64,000 nt of DNA, from positions 1-64,000 of the forward strand of contig NZ_JAHVAO010000001.1 in assembly GCF_019264345.1 (NCBI RefSeq), read 5' to 3'. The position numbers and the translations under genes are program-made. The notes under the pieces were generated by a model. It searched no databases. It was not told where the DNA came from and was given only the letters and a program-made list of their open reading frames with translations. How positions within the stretch are numbered: position 1 is the stretch's first letter; every line of letters starts with the position of its first letter. The stretch comes from Marinobacter arenosus. GTDB taxonomy: Bacteria; Pseudomonadota; Gammaproteobacteria; Pseudomonadales; Oleiphilaceae. Below, piece by piece: positions 39,562-49,380 of the stretch.

Positions 39562-40677
39562 TCAAAACGAATAGGTGACTGCCCCAAACCCTTTGATCAG
39601 CCGATCATCCTCTACAATGGGGCTGTCGGTGATATCGCTGCCCAGTTCTTCCAGGGCCAGGTTGACGACCACGCGCCAGCTTTCGGTCAGCTCATAGAAG
39701 GCGCCGGTGCCCACCTCGAACGTTACCGTGTTGCCGACATCGTAGGCGGGCCGGCCGGGAAGAGCCGCGTCAGCAGGTACGCCGAAATCGTGGTTCGCCA
39801 GTTCGCTGCTCATCCAGTTAACGCCAATCGTAGGCGAGAGCCGCAGGTTGCCGAACTGGAAACCCCGGGACACTCTGGCCATCGCCGTGCCGCCACCGAT
39901 CTGATCCAGGGCATCGTGTTCGTAGCCCAGATCAAACTCCAGCCCGACGGGCCCCTCGTAGACGAGGCCAAGGCCGGCCATCAGGGTACTGTCTCGATCC
40001 CCTAATCCTCTCAGGAAGTCGCTGTCATCTTCTTCATAGGCGCCAACCCGGTAGGCGGCGGTTACCGCAAGGCGCAGTTGCTCGCTGCCCAGAATGCCGT
40101 AACGCAGGCTCGGGCCCACCCACTGAAGGCGCTCGCCGAAGTAGGTGATGGCGGGAATGGGCTGAAGTACGTTGGAATCGGAGCCGACATACGGGCTGCC
40201 GCGACCAATCACACCCAGGCCCACACCCCATTGCCCGAACTCCCCGAGAACCCGGTAAAGCTGGATGTCGAGGCTGGCTGTCTCATCCTGTCGGACGGTG
40301 AAGGCGGCATTTCGGAAGCTGGGCGGGCCCTTGGGCTGGTAGTTGTTTGACAGGCCCACCGGTTCGCGGGGGATGCCAATGAAGTTTTTATCGAGGGCTT
40401 CGTTGCCGTTCTCGTCCAGGTACGCGAGAACGGCGATTCTCCCGGCGGGGACATCGGGAATCGCATAACGCTCGCCGGGCTGGATGGCATAGCGAACCTC
40501 CCGCTTCGGGTTGCGAAAGTCGCCAAAGGCGTCCGGGTCATCGTAGACCTGCAACACCAGTGTGCCTTCAGCGGGCAGGTTCCGAACGTTGACAGAAAGG
40601 TCGGCGGCATTGACGGCTGCCGCGCTGAACGGCAACAGTAACCAGAGTAATTTCAGGGACAAAGCGGGCGTTTTCAT
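39562..40677 (-). CDS. DUF2141-MipA/OmpV fusion outer-membrane protein, 371 aa
   Basis: A signal peptide (residues 1-25, ending AVNAAD) is followed by a DUF2141-type beta-domain up to about residue 135 (LVLQVYDDPDAFGDF, VPAGRIAVLAYLDENGNEALDKNFIGIPREP). Residues 145-371 are a MipA/OmpV-type beta-barrel (GVGLGVIGRGSPYVGSDSNV, RLAVTAAYRVGAYEEDDSDFL) ending VTYSF, a typical outer-membrane terminal Phe. The two domains are usually separate proteins, so this is a natural fusion. I chose the ATG at 40677 because it starts the signal peptide; the upstream in-frame codons do not extend it sensibly. Confidence 0.82.
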   Translation of the reverse strand: MKTPALSLKLLWLLLPFSAAAVNAADLSVNVRNLPAEGTLVLQVYDDPDAFGDFRNPKREVRYAIQPGERYAIPDVPAGRIAVLAYLDENGNEALDKNFIGIPREPVGLSNNYQPKGPPSFRNAAFTVRQDETASLDIQLYRVLGEFGQWGVGLGVIGRGSPYVGSDSNVLQPIPAITYFGERLQWVGPSLRYGILGSEQLRLAVTAAYRVGAYEEDDSDFLRGLGDRDSTLMAGLGLVYEGPVGLEFDLGYEHDALDQIGGGTAMARVSRGFQFGNLRLSPTIGVNWMSSELANHDFGVPADAALPGRPAYDVGNTVTFEVGTGAFYELTESWRVVVNLALEELGSDITDSPIVEDDRLIKGFGAVTYSF

Positions 40678-40855
40678 GGAATAACCAGCCATGGAGTCAG
40701 GAACCAGTCGAAATACGACCGGTATATCCAATCGGATGGTTGAGGGCAATCCTGCGATTTATACGGAGCCGCCGAGACGACGCCCCCTAAAAACTGGATA
40801 ATGGCGGCCATTCAGGCCATGGCGCGCCAAATTTTACAAACCGGGTATCTTCGTA

Positions 40856-43051
40856 ATGGAAATCAACGTCAACTTTCTCGACAATCTCAGACTTGAAGCC
40901 AAGTTTGACGATTTCACCGTCATTACCGACCAGCCCATTCGCTACAAGGGCGATGGCTCTGCGCCCAGCCCCTTCGATTACTTCCTGGCGTCCTCGGCGC
41001 TCTGTGCTGCCTATTTCGTGCGCGTGTACTGCAAGGCCCGCGACATTCCGACGGACAACATCCGCCTGTCGCAGAACAACATCGTTGATCCGGAGAACCG
41101 CTACAACCAGATCTTCAAGATCCAGGTCGAGTTGCCGGAAGACATCTCCGACAAGGACCGGCAGGGTATCTTGCGCTCCATTGATCGCTGCACCGTGAAG
41201 AAGGTGGTGCAGACGGGGCCCGCGTTCGAGATCGAGACCGTCGAGAATCTCGACGAAGATGCCCAGGCCCTGTTGATGGTGCAGCCTGACAGTGAGCACC
41301 AGACGTTCATCGAGGGGAAGGACCTGCCCCTGGAGCAGACCATCGCCAACATGACCGGCATCCTGGCGGATCTCGGCATGAAAATTGAAATCGCATCCTG
41401 GCGTAATATTGTGCCCCACGTGTGGTCACTGCACATTCGAGATGCGGCCTCGCCCATGTGCTTTACCAACGGCAAGGGTGCCACCAAGGAGAGCGCGCTG
41501 TGTTCCGCTTTGGGGGAATTCATTGAGCGCCTGAGCTGTAACTTCTTCTACAACGATCAGTTTTTCGGGGAAGAGATCGCTAACAGCGAGTTTGTGCATT
41601 ACCCGAACGAGCGATGGTTCAAGCCGGGGCCCAACGACGAGCTCCCGGAAGGCATTCTGGATGACCACTCTATGGCCATCTACAACCCGGATAACGAACT
41701 GGTTGGTTCCAACCTGATTGACACCAACTCCGGTAGGGTGGACCGCGGCATTTGCGCCCTGCCGTTCGTGCGTAAATCCGACGGGGAGGTGGTGTACTTC
41801 CCCTCCAACCTGATTGAGAACCTGTTTCTCAGCAACGGCATGAGTGCCGGCAACACCCTGTTCGAGGCCGAAGTCCAGTGCCTGTCGGAGATCTTCGAGC
41901 GGGCGGTCAAGAAACAGATCATCGAAGAGGAAATCGCGCTGCCGGATGTGCCCCAGGAGGTGCTGAACAAGTACCCGGACATCGTCGAGGGTATCCAGGC
42001 GCTGGAAGCCCAGGGCTTCCCGATTTTGGTGAAGGACGCGTCGTTGGGTGGGCGTTATCCGGTGATGTGCGTCACCCTGATGAACCCGAGAACGGGCGGC
42101 GTGTTTGCGTCTTTCGGTGCACACCCAAGTTTCGAGGTCGCTTTAGAACGCAGCCTGACCGAATTGATGCAGGGCCGCAGTTTTGAGGGCCTGAACGATG
42201 TGCCGGCGCCCACGTTCAATAGCCTGGCGGTGTCTGAGCCGAATAATTTCGTTGAGCATTTCATTGATTCAACTGGGGTGGTTTCCTGGCGTTTCTTCAG
42301 TGCGAAATCCGATTACACGTTCAACGAGTGGGATTTCTCGGGCACCAATGAGGAAGAAACCAGCCGGCTGTTCGGTATCCTCGAGGACATGGGGAAAGAG
42401 GTGTACACGGCCGTCTATGAAGAACTCGGCGCGCCGGTGTGTCGGATTCTGGTGCCGGGCTACTCCGAAGTGTACCCGGTTGAGGATCTGGTCTGGGACA
42501 ACACCAACATGGCCCTGGATTACCGCGAGGACATCCTGAACCTGCACGCCCTGAGCGATGAACAGCTGGCGGATCTGGCCGAACGCCTGGAGGGCAGCCA
42601 GCTCGACAACTACATGACGATTATTACCCTGATCGGCATCGAGTTCGACGAGAATACCGTGTGGGGACAATTGACCATCCTGGAGCTGAAACTGCTGATC
42701 TGCCTGGCACTTCAGTGGCATGAGGAGGCGCTCGAGTTTGTCGACATGTTCCTGCAGTTCAACGACAACACGGTCGAGCGCGGCCTGTTCTATCGGGCCG
42801 TGAATGCGGTTCTGGAAGTGGTCCTGGACGACGAACTGGAGCTGGACGATTACCTTGCCAACTTCCGGCGCATGTTCGGGGATGACACCATGGACGCGGT
42901 GGTGGGTTCGGTGAACGGCACGGTGCGTTTCCACGGCCTTACCCCGACCAACATGCAACTGGACGGTCTGGAGAAGCACCAGCGTCTCATCGAAAGCTAC
43001 AAGAAGCTCCACGCGGCCCGTGCCGCCGTAGCGGCACAGGCGGGTGACTAG
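40856..43051 (+). CDS. OsmC-YcaO fusion protein, 731 aa
   Basis: Residues 1-150 are an OsmC-like peroxiredoxin-type domain (FDYFLASSALCAAYFVRVYC carries the usual catalytic Cys pair region). Residues 170-731 follow E. coli YcaO closely: CFTNGKGATKESALCSALGEFIERL near 201-225, NGMSAGNTLFEAEVQCLSE near 325-343 and YPVMCVTLMNPRTGGVFASFGAHPSFEVALERSLTELMQGR near 400-440. YcaO domains activate peptide-bond carbonyls with ATP in azoline and related biosynthesis, and E. coli YcaO is linked with ribosomal-protein S12 methylthiolation. The function of this fused form is not established. Confidence 0.92.
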   Translation: MEINVNFLDNLRLEAKFDDFTVITDQPIRYKGDGSAPSPFDYFLASSALCAAYFVRVYCKARDIPTDNIRLSQNNIVDPENRYNQIFKIQVELPEDISDKDRQGILRSIDRCTVKKVVQTGPAFEIETVENLDEDAQALLMVQPDSEHQTFIEGKDLPLEQTIANMTGILADLGMKIEIASWRNIVPHVWSLHIRDAASPMCFTNGKGATKESALCSALGEFIERLSCNFFYNDQFFGEEIANSEFVHYPNERWFKPGPNDELPEGILDDHSMAIYNPDNELVGSNLIDTNSGRVDRGICALPFVRKSDGEVVYFPSNLIENLFLSNGMSAGNTLFEAEVQCLSEIFERAVKKQIIEEEIALPDVPQEVLNKYPDIVEGIQALEAQGFPILVKDASLGGRYPVMCVTLMNPRTGGVFASFGAHPSFEVALERSLTELMQGRSFEGLNDVPAPTFNSLAVSEPNNFVEHFIDSTGVVSWRFFSAKSDYTFNEWDFSGTNEEETSRLFGILEDMGKEVYTAVYEELGAPVCRILVPGYSEVYPVEDLVWDNTNMALDYREDILNLHALSDEQLADLAERLEGSQLDNYMTIITLIGIEFDENTVWGQLTILELKLLICLALQWHEEALEFVDMFLQFNDNTVERGLFYRAVNAVLEVVLDDELELDDYLANFRRMFGDDTMDAVVGSVNGTVRFHGLTPTNMQLDGLEKHQRLIESYKKLHAARAAVAAQAGD

Positions 43052-45156
43052 GCGCCCACTGCCTGCACCGCAACCCGGGTGCCGTTGAACGCGGCGTTCC
43101 CGGTCAACGCGTCGATGCGCCGTGAGTCAGTGACATCGTTGATGCTGACGCCCGGCTGGGATTCGGCCACGGTCATGCCGGTATTTTCCCGGTTGTGACC
43201 CCAGCCCTGGGGAATGCTGACGACCCCTTCAAACATGTCGTCATCAATCTCCACCGGAAGCTCAATGCGGCCGACGGGGGAGGACACCAGCGCCGTCTGG
43301 CCGTCCTCCAGCCCAAGCTTCCGGGCGTCCGCCGAATGAATCTGCAGTGTGCACGGATTCTTGCCCTTCACGAGGCGATGGGAGTTCTGGGTCCAGGTGT
43401 TGTGGCTGCGGGCCAGACGCCGGCTGATCATTGAGAACGGGTAGTCAGAATCGCCTGCCTGGGAGAGGATTCCAGAGGTTTCCAAACGCGCCAAGTCATC
43501 AACATGTGGCTGGGGTGCGATATGAACCCGGCCATCCTCGGTCTGGAGTCGTTGCTCGAGGCAAGGCTGCAACGGCCCCAGATCGACACCGTGCGGATTG
43601 TCCTTCAACTTCTCCAGGCTCATGCCCTGTTCACCGTAGGCGCCGTGTTTCAGACCGGCGTCCAGCATCATTTCCGGCGTCAGGCCATCGTCTTCGCGTC
43701 CGGTCAGGCGCAGCGCCAGTTCCTTGAGAATTTCCCAGTCGTGCCTCTGATTTGCTGCCTTGGGGAACAGGGGCTCCGAGAACTTGGCGGTATTGCGCAC
43801 CGCGAAGGCGTTGAAGAAGACATCGAAATGAGGCACTTCCAGCCCGGTTGTTGCGGGCAGGATGATGTCGGCGTACCGGGTGGTCTCATTCAGATAGATG
43901 TCCACGGACACCATGAAGTCGAGGGCGTCGAAGGCCTCGCCGAGGCGCGCGCCGTCAGGGCTTGAAAGCACGGGATTGCCGGCGATGGTGATCATGGCTT
44001 TGATCTGGCCCTCACCGGGGGTAAGGATTTCGTCGGCGAGGGTGGCAACGGGAAACTCGCCGTTGTAGAACGGCAGCTTCCGGACCCGTGATTCGTAGCG
44101 CCCGTAGGAACTGGGTTTACCCTTGGTGTTGCGGACCAGATCGAACGCTGGCTGCGTGAACATGGCGCCGCCGCGTTTGTCGAAATTTCCGGTCAGCAGA
44201 TTCACTACGTTGGTCAGCCACTGGCACAGGCCACCAAACGACTGGGTGGAGGCCCCCATGCGGCTGTAGCATACGGCCGTCGGAGCGTCCGCCATCTCCC
44301 GCGCCAACCGGCGAATGGTTGCGGCGTCGATCCCGCAGGCATCCGCCACACGTTCCGGCGGGTAAGGCCTGACAGCCTCTTCGAGTTGATCAACGCCGTC
44401 GATCAGGTGCTCAAGGTGGCCGAGCCGGACTCGTCCTTCCTCAAACAAGGTGTAGACCATGGCGAGCAGGAGCAGGGCGTCGGTTTCCGGACGGATGAAC
44501 AGGTGTTCGTCGGATTTCCGGGCGGTTTCGGTACGTCGCGGGTCAATTACCACCACTTTGCCGCCGCGCTGCTGAATGGCCTTGAGCCGTTTGCCCACGC
44601 CAGGCGCGGTCATCAGGCTGCCGTTGGAAACGATCGGGTTGGCGCCGATGATCAGCATGAAATCGGTGTGGTCGATATCGGGTATGGGGATCAGCATCCC
44701 GGCGCCGAACATGTAATTGGACGCCACGTGGTGGGGAAGCTGATCGGCCGACGCCGAGCTGTAGCGGTTGTTGCTGCCCAATGCCTTGAAGAAACCCGGA
44801 AACGTAACGGCGTTGCCGAAATTGTGGGCATTGGGGTTGCCCAGGTAAGTGCCCACCGCGTTTTTGCCATGGGCCTGCTGAATATCCCGGAAGCGGGTGG
44901 TGATTTCCTCGAAGGCGTCGTCCCAGGAGATTTCCTGCCAGCCATCGGCGGTTTTCCTGAGCGGTGTTTTCAGGCGGTCTTTGTCCTTGTAGAAATCCTG
45001 GAGAGCGACGGCCTTGGGGCAGATGTGGCCCTGACTGAACGGGTCGTCCTTGTCCCCCTTAATGGACAGAATATCCTCGCCCTGCAGCTTGATCTCGAGG
45101 CCACACATGGCTTCGCAGATGTTGCAGGTCCTGTAGTGGGTCTTGGTGTCGCTCAT
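43048..45156 (-). CDS. Molybdopterin oxidoreductase, formate-dehydrogenase-like, 702 aa
   Basis: The N-terminus holds the 4Fe-4S binding set C11-x2-C14-x3-C18 and C46 (CNICEAMCG and GHICPKA). The family block GNPNAHN near residue 107 and SNGSLMTAPG near 177-186 support a bis-MGD molybdenum enzyme of the FdhA/NarB-type superfamily; there is no TAT signal and no second subunit in the window, so it is a soluble single-subunit member. Its substrate cannot be read from sequence. The gene converges with the OsmC-YcaO gene, overlapping it by 4 bp at 43048-43051. Confidence 0.88.
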   Translation of the reverse strand: MSDTKTHYRTCNICEAMCGLEIKLQGEDILSIKGDKDDPFSQGHICPKAVALQDFYKDKDRLKTPLRKTADGWQEISWDDAFEEITTRFRDIQQAHGKNAVGTYLGNPNAHNFGNAVTFPGFFKALGSNNRYSSASADQLPHHVASNYMFGAGMLIPIPDIDHTDFMLIIGANPIVSNGSLMTAPGVGKRLKAIQQRGGKVVVIDPRRTETARKSDEHLFIRPETDALLLLAMVYTLFEEGRVRLGHLEHLIDGVDQLEEAVRPYPPERVADACGIDAATIRRLAREMADAPTAVCYSRMGASTQSFGGLCQWLTNVVNLLTGNFDKRGGAMFTQPAFDLVRNTKGKPSSYGRYESRVRKLPFYNGEFPVATLADEILTPGEGQIKAMITIAGNPVLSSPDGARLGEAFDALDFMVSVDIYLNETTRYADIILPATTGLEVPHFDVFFNAFAVRNTAKFSEPLFPKAANQRHDWEILKELALRLTGREDDGLTPEMMLDAGLKHGAYGEQGMSLEKLKDNPHGVDLGPLQPCLEQRLQTEDGRVHIAPQPHVDDLARLETSGILSQAGDSDYPFSMISRRLARSHNTWTQNSHRLVKGKNPCTLQIHSADARKLGLEDGQTALVSSPVGRIELPVEIDDDMFEGVVSIPQGWGHNRENTGMTVAESQPGVSINDVTDSRRIDALTGNAAFNGTRVAVQAVGA

Positions 45157-45365
45157 CGGAAGTGGCCTGTTATTGGACTATTTGTCTGGTCAGTATGCCA
45201 GTCGACCCCCGGAATTCCAGCGGTCATAATTGACATTAAATTGGTCATTCCCGCCAGCCTTTCCCCTTGCTGGTACCGCTACTGCAGATTTCGTGCTTCC
45301 TGTTCGGGAAGGATGCGGTTACGATTTCCTGCATTTGAAATTCAGGTATTTATCGAGGTAAGGCT

Positions 45366-45827
45366 ATGGCTGTGCTGGAAAAACGAATTCCACCCCTGGC
45401 GCTGGCACTGGTTGCGGGTGTGGCTATCTGGGCGTTGTCGGCGGCTGTGCCCGGTATGGATTTACCCGGTTGGCTTCGGCTGTCTGCGTCCCTGTTTCTT
45501 CTGATGGTGGGCATCGCAGTCTGCGTGGCCGGTGTCGTCGAATTCCGGCGTGTCCAGACCACCGTCGATCCGCGCAAGCCGGAATCGTCGTCGTCCCTTG
45601 TCTGTTCTGGCATCTATTCGGTTACGCGGAATCCCATGTACGTCGGTTTCACGCTGGTGCTGCTCGCGCTGACAGTCTTTCTGGCCTCGCCCTGGTCATT
45701 GCTGATCGTGCTGGCATTTGTCCTGTACCTTGATCGCTATCAGATCCGCCCCGAGGAACGGGCATTGGCGAATCTCTTCGGGGCGGACTTCAAGGCGTAC
45801 CAATCCCGGGTACGCCGTTGGTTGTGA
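45366..45827 (+). CDS. Isoprenylcysteine carboxyl methyltransferase (ICMT)-like membrane protein, 153 aa
   Basis: The protein has four to five hydrophobic segments and the signature GIYSVTRNPMYVGFTLVLLALTV near residues 83-105, followed by RPEERALANLFGADFKAYQSRVRRWL at the C-terminus. This is the bacterial ICMT/PEMT-like methyltransferase layout, in which the C-terminal half binds S-adenosylmethionine. Known activity of bacterial members is varied; the substrate is not evident. Short promoter spacing separates it from the divergent oxidoreductase. Confidence 0.85.
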   Translation: MAVLEKRIPPLALALVAGVAIWALSAAVPGMDLPGWLRLSASLFLLMVGIAVCVAGVVEFRRVQTTVDPRKPESSSSLVCSGIYSVTRNPMYVGFTLVLLALTVFLASPWSLLIVLAFVLYLDRYQIRPEERALANLFGADFKAYQSRVRRWL

Positions 45828-45849
45828 CCCGACCCTGCTTGGGTGCCGA

Positions 45850-46758
45850 TTAGAAGAACAGAAACGCGCCGTATCCCGCGGCGACCGCCATGGCCAACAC
45901 CACTGTCACAAACGCCAGCAGAAGGCGGGGAGTGAACAGGGAACGCAGCAGAATGAGCTCGGTCAGACTGGCGCCGGCACTGCCGATAATCAGGGCGAGA
46001 ACCGCGCCAGCGCCGACGCCTTTGGTCATCAGGGCGGACGCCATGGGGATAACCGCTTCGGCACGAATGTACAGCGGCACGCCGATCACGGCGGCAACCG
46101 GGATTGCCAAGGGGTTGTCCTGCCCGGCGTATCTGGCAAGCAGGTCTGTCGGCAGGTACCCGTAAATTGCGCTACCAATCGCGACACCGATCAGCAGGTA
46201 AGGAGATACGCGAACAAAATCCGACAGGGCTTCCCGCCATAGCCCGCTGTATTTTCCCCCTGGCGCTCTGGTCCCGGTGCACGATTTTTTGTCCGAACTT
46301 GCCGCCGATACCACCGGGTTCTCCTCCCGGCGCAGATAGCGCTCGTAGCCCAGTGCCTGGAGCGACCAGCCAGCTGCCAGTGAAACCGTCAACGCAGCAA
46401 GTACATAGATGGCCGTGAGGCCAACCCCGAACGTTGCAAAGAGGAGTACGACGACAACCGGGTTCAGTAACGGTGAGGCAAACAGAAAGACCGTCATCGG
46501 GCCGAAACTGACCCGGGCGCGAATAAGGCCTTTAAGCATCGGTATGGTTGAGCAGCTGCAAAAAGGGGTAATTGCCCCGAGTCCTGCGGCAATCAGGTAT
46601 CCGCGGCCACCGCTGTTGCTGAGCATGGCTTCGAGTCGGGAAGGGGGGATATGGCGCTGCAAGGCGCCAACCAGAAAACTGATTCCGATAAACAGTACGG
46701 ACAGTTCTGTGGCAAGCAGCACGAACATGTACAGGGTGTCCTGGAGGTGAGCTGACAT
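45850..46758 (-). CDS. Permease of the ArsP/DUF318 family, 302 aa
   Basis: Eight to ten hydrophobic segments are visible, including TPFCSCSTIPMLKGLIRA near residues 60-77, the cysteine-rich signature of ArsP-type permeases (CSCS), and IGVPLYIRAEAVIPM near residues 226-240. Members export trivalent organoarsenicals or thiol-reactive metals; the substrate here is unassigned. It is divergent from an ArsR-type regulator with a 109-bp shared gap containing two similar 19-bp elements. A metal or metalloid efflux role controlled by that regulator is a strong inference. Confidence 0.85.
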   Translation of the reverse strand: MSAHLQDTLYMFVLLATELSVLFIGISFLVGALQRHIPPSRLEAMLSNSGGRGYLIAAGLGAITPFCSCSTIPMLKGLIRARVSFGPMTVFLFASPLLNPVVVVLLFATFGVGLTAIYVLAALTVSLAAGWSLQALGYERYLRREENPVVSAASSDKKSCTGTRAPGGKYSGLWREALSDFVRVSPYLLIGVAIGSAIYGYLPTDLLARYAGQDNPLAIPVAAVIGVPLYIRAEAVIPMASALMTKGVGAGAVLALIIGSAGASLTELILLRSLFTPRLLLAFVTVVLAMAVAAGYGAFLFF

Positions 46759-46772
46759 TTCTTAATCCTACT

Positions 46773-46791
46773 ATTCTAGAGATATCGAAAT
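46773..46791. promoter_or_regulatory. ArsR-type operator candidate 1
   Basis: ATTCTAGAGATATCGAAAT lies 15 bp upstream of the permease start. It matches the element at 46831 at 16 of 19 positions. Confidence 0.55.
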
Positions 46792-46830
46792 GATGAGGGT
46801 AGGTTGTGCTGACTGAGTTTGTCAACTATT

Positions 46831-46849
46831 ATTCTAGAAATGTAGAAAT
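46831..46849. promoter_or_regulatory. ArsR-type operator candidate 2
   Basis: ATTCTAGAAATGTAGAAAT lies 19 bp upstream of the ArsR start, within the wider ATTATT-CTAGAAATGTAG-AAATAAT repeat. The two copies are 58 bp apart, close to both start codons. Confidence 0.6.
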
Positions 46850-46867
46850 AATTGCCGGGAGCGTCAG

Positions 46868-47158
46868 ATGACCCATGAAGAAGTAGCCGCCTGTCTCGCT
46901 GAACTGGGTAACACCCATCGGCTGGCCGTGTTTCGTTTTCTGGTTAAAGCGGGTCACTCCGGAGCACCGGTTGGCGAGATACAGAAAGCGTTGGGAATAC
47001 CCGGCTCCACGTTGTCTCATCATCTGGCTCGCATGGCGAGGGTGGGGCTGATTCGACAAGAGAAACACAGCCGGACGATTGTGTGTATCCCTGACTACCA
47101 GCAACTTGAGGGCCTGATCAGTTTTTTGAACAAGGAATGCTGTGCGGGCAATTCCTAG
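46868..47158 (+). CDS. ArsR-family metalloregulator, 96 aa
   Basis: A winged helix-turn-helix spans nearly the whole protein: ELGNTHRLAVFRFLVKAG near residues 11-28, LGIPGSTLSHHLARMARVGLIRQEKHSRTIVC near 43-75. The C-terminus ends NKECCAGNS, and an adjacent Cys pair at residues 91-92 is a plausible metal or metalloid sensor site, different from the ELCVCDL site of classic ArsR. ArsR proteins are dimeric repressors released by the metal. It faces the ArsP-type permease and probably controls both genes. Confidence 0.88.
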   Translation: MTHEEVAACLAELGNTHRLAVFRFLVKAGHSGAPVGEIQKALGIPGSTLSHHLARMARVGLIRQEKHSRTIVCIPDYQQLEGLISFLNKECCAGNS

Positions 47159-47410
47159 CGTGCCGTCCCAATCCAGTCTTACAGGTATCCTCCTTGATAA
47201 AACCGGGTGCCTCACTATTCTTACTTAAGTTCTTTCTGATGAACCTCTCCTAGACGAACACTGCAGCAGGTCGCCAACTACGAGTGCAGTAGCTCGATTC
47301 CCGCAGGGATGATTTCGTGCTTCGTAACGATGTGTGGATAGACGGGTTGGCCGCGATCACGGCCAATTCAATCTGTTCTGAGCAGCATCCAGAAACGGAG
47401 GACAACCGTG

Positions 47411-49354
47411 ATGAAACGGATTTTTCTATACGCTTTTGTGCTTGTCCTGGCATTGCCAGGTAGTTTCCTCTTGATGACCGATTCCGCGTGGGCCCAATTC
47501 AAGCCGTCGCGGGAGTCACTGTCTGACCAATACCCGGGCAAGGCCTACTCGCCCTACGCGCAACGGAGCTTCCCGGATCGCGTGTACTGGGGCGACACGC
47601 ACCTGCATACCGGATTGTCCGTCGATGCAGGCCTCTTCGGCGCACGGCTTGGACTCGATGAAGCCTACCGGTTTGCGCGCGGGGAGGAGGTAATGGCCTC
47701 CAGCGGACAGCCTGCGAAACTCTCGCGACCGTTGGACTGGCTGGTGATTGCCGATCACTCGGACGCAATGGGATTTTTCATTGATCTTGCCAATGGCAAG
47801 CCTGAGGTTATCAAGTTCGATCAGGGCAAACGCTGGTACGAGGAGTTGCAGAAGGGCGGTGAGGCTTCAGCCAATGCGGCGCTTGACTTGATCGCGACGT
47901 TTTCCCAGGGAAAGATTGATCCTGAGATGATGAAGGAGTACTCGCCGGGAGGAAAAACCTACCAGACGATCTGGCAGAAGGTTGTAGATGCTGCCGAGCG
48001 CTTTAATGAGCCGGGTCATTTCACAACCATTATCGGTTTCGAGTGGACCTCCCTGGTTGCGGGCGACAATCTTCACCGCAATGTGTTGTTCCGCGATGGT
48101 GCCGAAAAAGCGAGCCAGATTGTGCCCTACACAACTCAGCCGCCCATCGGGTCGACCGATCCCCTGGATTTGTACGCGTGGTTGGATAACTATGAGAAAA
48201 CCACGGGGGGCTCGGTACTCGCCCTGGCGCACAACGGCAATTTGTCGAACGGCATCATGTTCCCCGTAGAAGCCCAGTACACGGGGAAGGAGATCGATTC
48301 AGACTATGTTCGCCTGCGTGGCAAGTGGGAGCCCATGTACGAGATCACCCAGATCAAGGGGGATGGAGAGGCGCACCCGCTGCTGTCACCGGATGACGCC
48401 TTTGCCGATTATGAAACCTGGGATGCAGGCAACCTCGATCTCTCCAAAGCCAAAACGGACGACATGCTTCAGTACGAGTATGCCCGGGAAGCGTTGAAGA
48501 ATGGCTTGAAGCTGGAGATGCGGCATGGCACCAACCCTTACAAGTTTGGGCTGATAGGGTCCACCGACAGCCACACTGCGCTCTCGGCTATTGAGGAGGA
48601 TAACTTTTTCGGCAAGGCGACGAACGTCGAACCCAATCCCAAGCGTATGGAGCATCCCTTCACGAAGACGGAACAAGGTGTGTTCGAGGGCTACGAACTC
48701 ACAGCCTCGGGCTACACCGGTGTCTGGGCCACCGAAAATACCCGCGCAGCGATCTTTGATGCGATGGAGCGTAAAGAGGTGTACGGCACGACAGGGCCGC
48801 GCATGCTCGTTCGCTTTTTTGGTGGTTGGGACTACACACCTGAAGACATGAATAGCCGTCAACCAGCCCTCCGTGGTTATGAAAAGGGCGTGCCTATGGG
48901 CGACGACCTGCCAGACCGAACCGGCGACTCAGCGCCAACCTTTATGGTCTATGCGCTTCGCGACCCGATTGGCGCCAACCTCGACCGGATTCAGATCGTG
49001 AAAGGGTGGTTGGACAGCGATGGCGAGACCCACGAAAAGGTCTATGACGTTGCCTGGTCGCCGGGCAGGGAGCCTGATGCTGAGGGGGTTCTTCCTCCGG
49101 TTGGCAATACCGTGGATATTGAGAATGCTAACTGGATGAACACCATCGGTGCTTCGGAGCTGGGTACGGTCTGGAGCGACCCGGAATTCGATGCGTCCCA
49201 GTCGGCGTTTTACTACGCGCGGGTGCTCGAAATTCCGACCCCCCGTTGGGTGGTCTACGATGCCATGCGTTTCGATGTCGACATTCCGGAAGGGGCCGAG
49301 ACGTCGGGGCAGGAACGGGCTTACACCTCGCCGATATGGTACTCCCCTGAATAG
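47411..49354 (+). CDS. DUF3604 family secreted protein, 647 aa
   Basis: A signal peptide covers residues 1-30 ([21 protein letters not shown], ending SAWAQ). The mature protein carries the DUF3604 features [23 protein letters not shown] near residues 56-78 and [15 protein letters not shown] near 108-122, with histidines and aspartates arranged like a PHP-type metal hydrolase, and [18 protein letters not shown] near residue 380. The function is not established; the metal-binding layout suggests a hydrolase. I chose the ATG at 47411; an in-frame GTG at 47408 lies one codon earlier. The 250 bp upstream contain no gene. Confidence 0.85.
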   Translation: MKRIFLYAFVLVLALPGSFLLMTDSAWAQFKPSRESLSDQYPGKAYSPYAQRSFPDRVYWGDTHLHTGLSVDAGLFGARLGLDEAYRFARGEEVMASSGQPAKLSRPLDWLVIADHSDAMGFFIDLANGKPEVIKFDQGKRWYEELQKGGEASANAALDLIATFSQGKIDPEMMKEYSPGGKTYQTIWQKVVDAAERFNEPGHFTTIIGFEWTSLVAGDNLHRNVLFRDGAEKASQIVPYTTQPPIGSTDPLDLYAWLDNYEKTTGGSVLALAHNGNLSNGIMFPVEAQYTGKEIDSDYVRLRGKWEPMYEITQIKGDGEAHPLLSPDDAFADYETWDAGNLDLSKAKTDDMLQYEYAREALKNGLKLEMRHGTNPYKFGLIGSTDSHTALSAIEEDNFFGKATNVEPNPKRMEHPFTKTEQGVFEGYELTASGYTGVWATENTRAAIFDAMERKEVYGTTGPRMLVRFFGGWDYTPEDMNSRQPALRGYEKGVPMGDDLPDRTGDSAPTFMVYALRDPIGANLDRIQIVKGWLDSDGETHEKVYDVAWSPGREPDAEGVLPPVGNTVDIENANWMNTIGASELGTVWSDPEFDASQSAFYYARVLEIPTPRWVVYDAMRFDVDIPEGAETSGQERAYTSPIWYSPE

Positions 49355-49380
49355 CGGTGGTCTTTTGCCGGTAACGGCGG

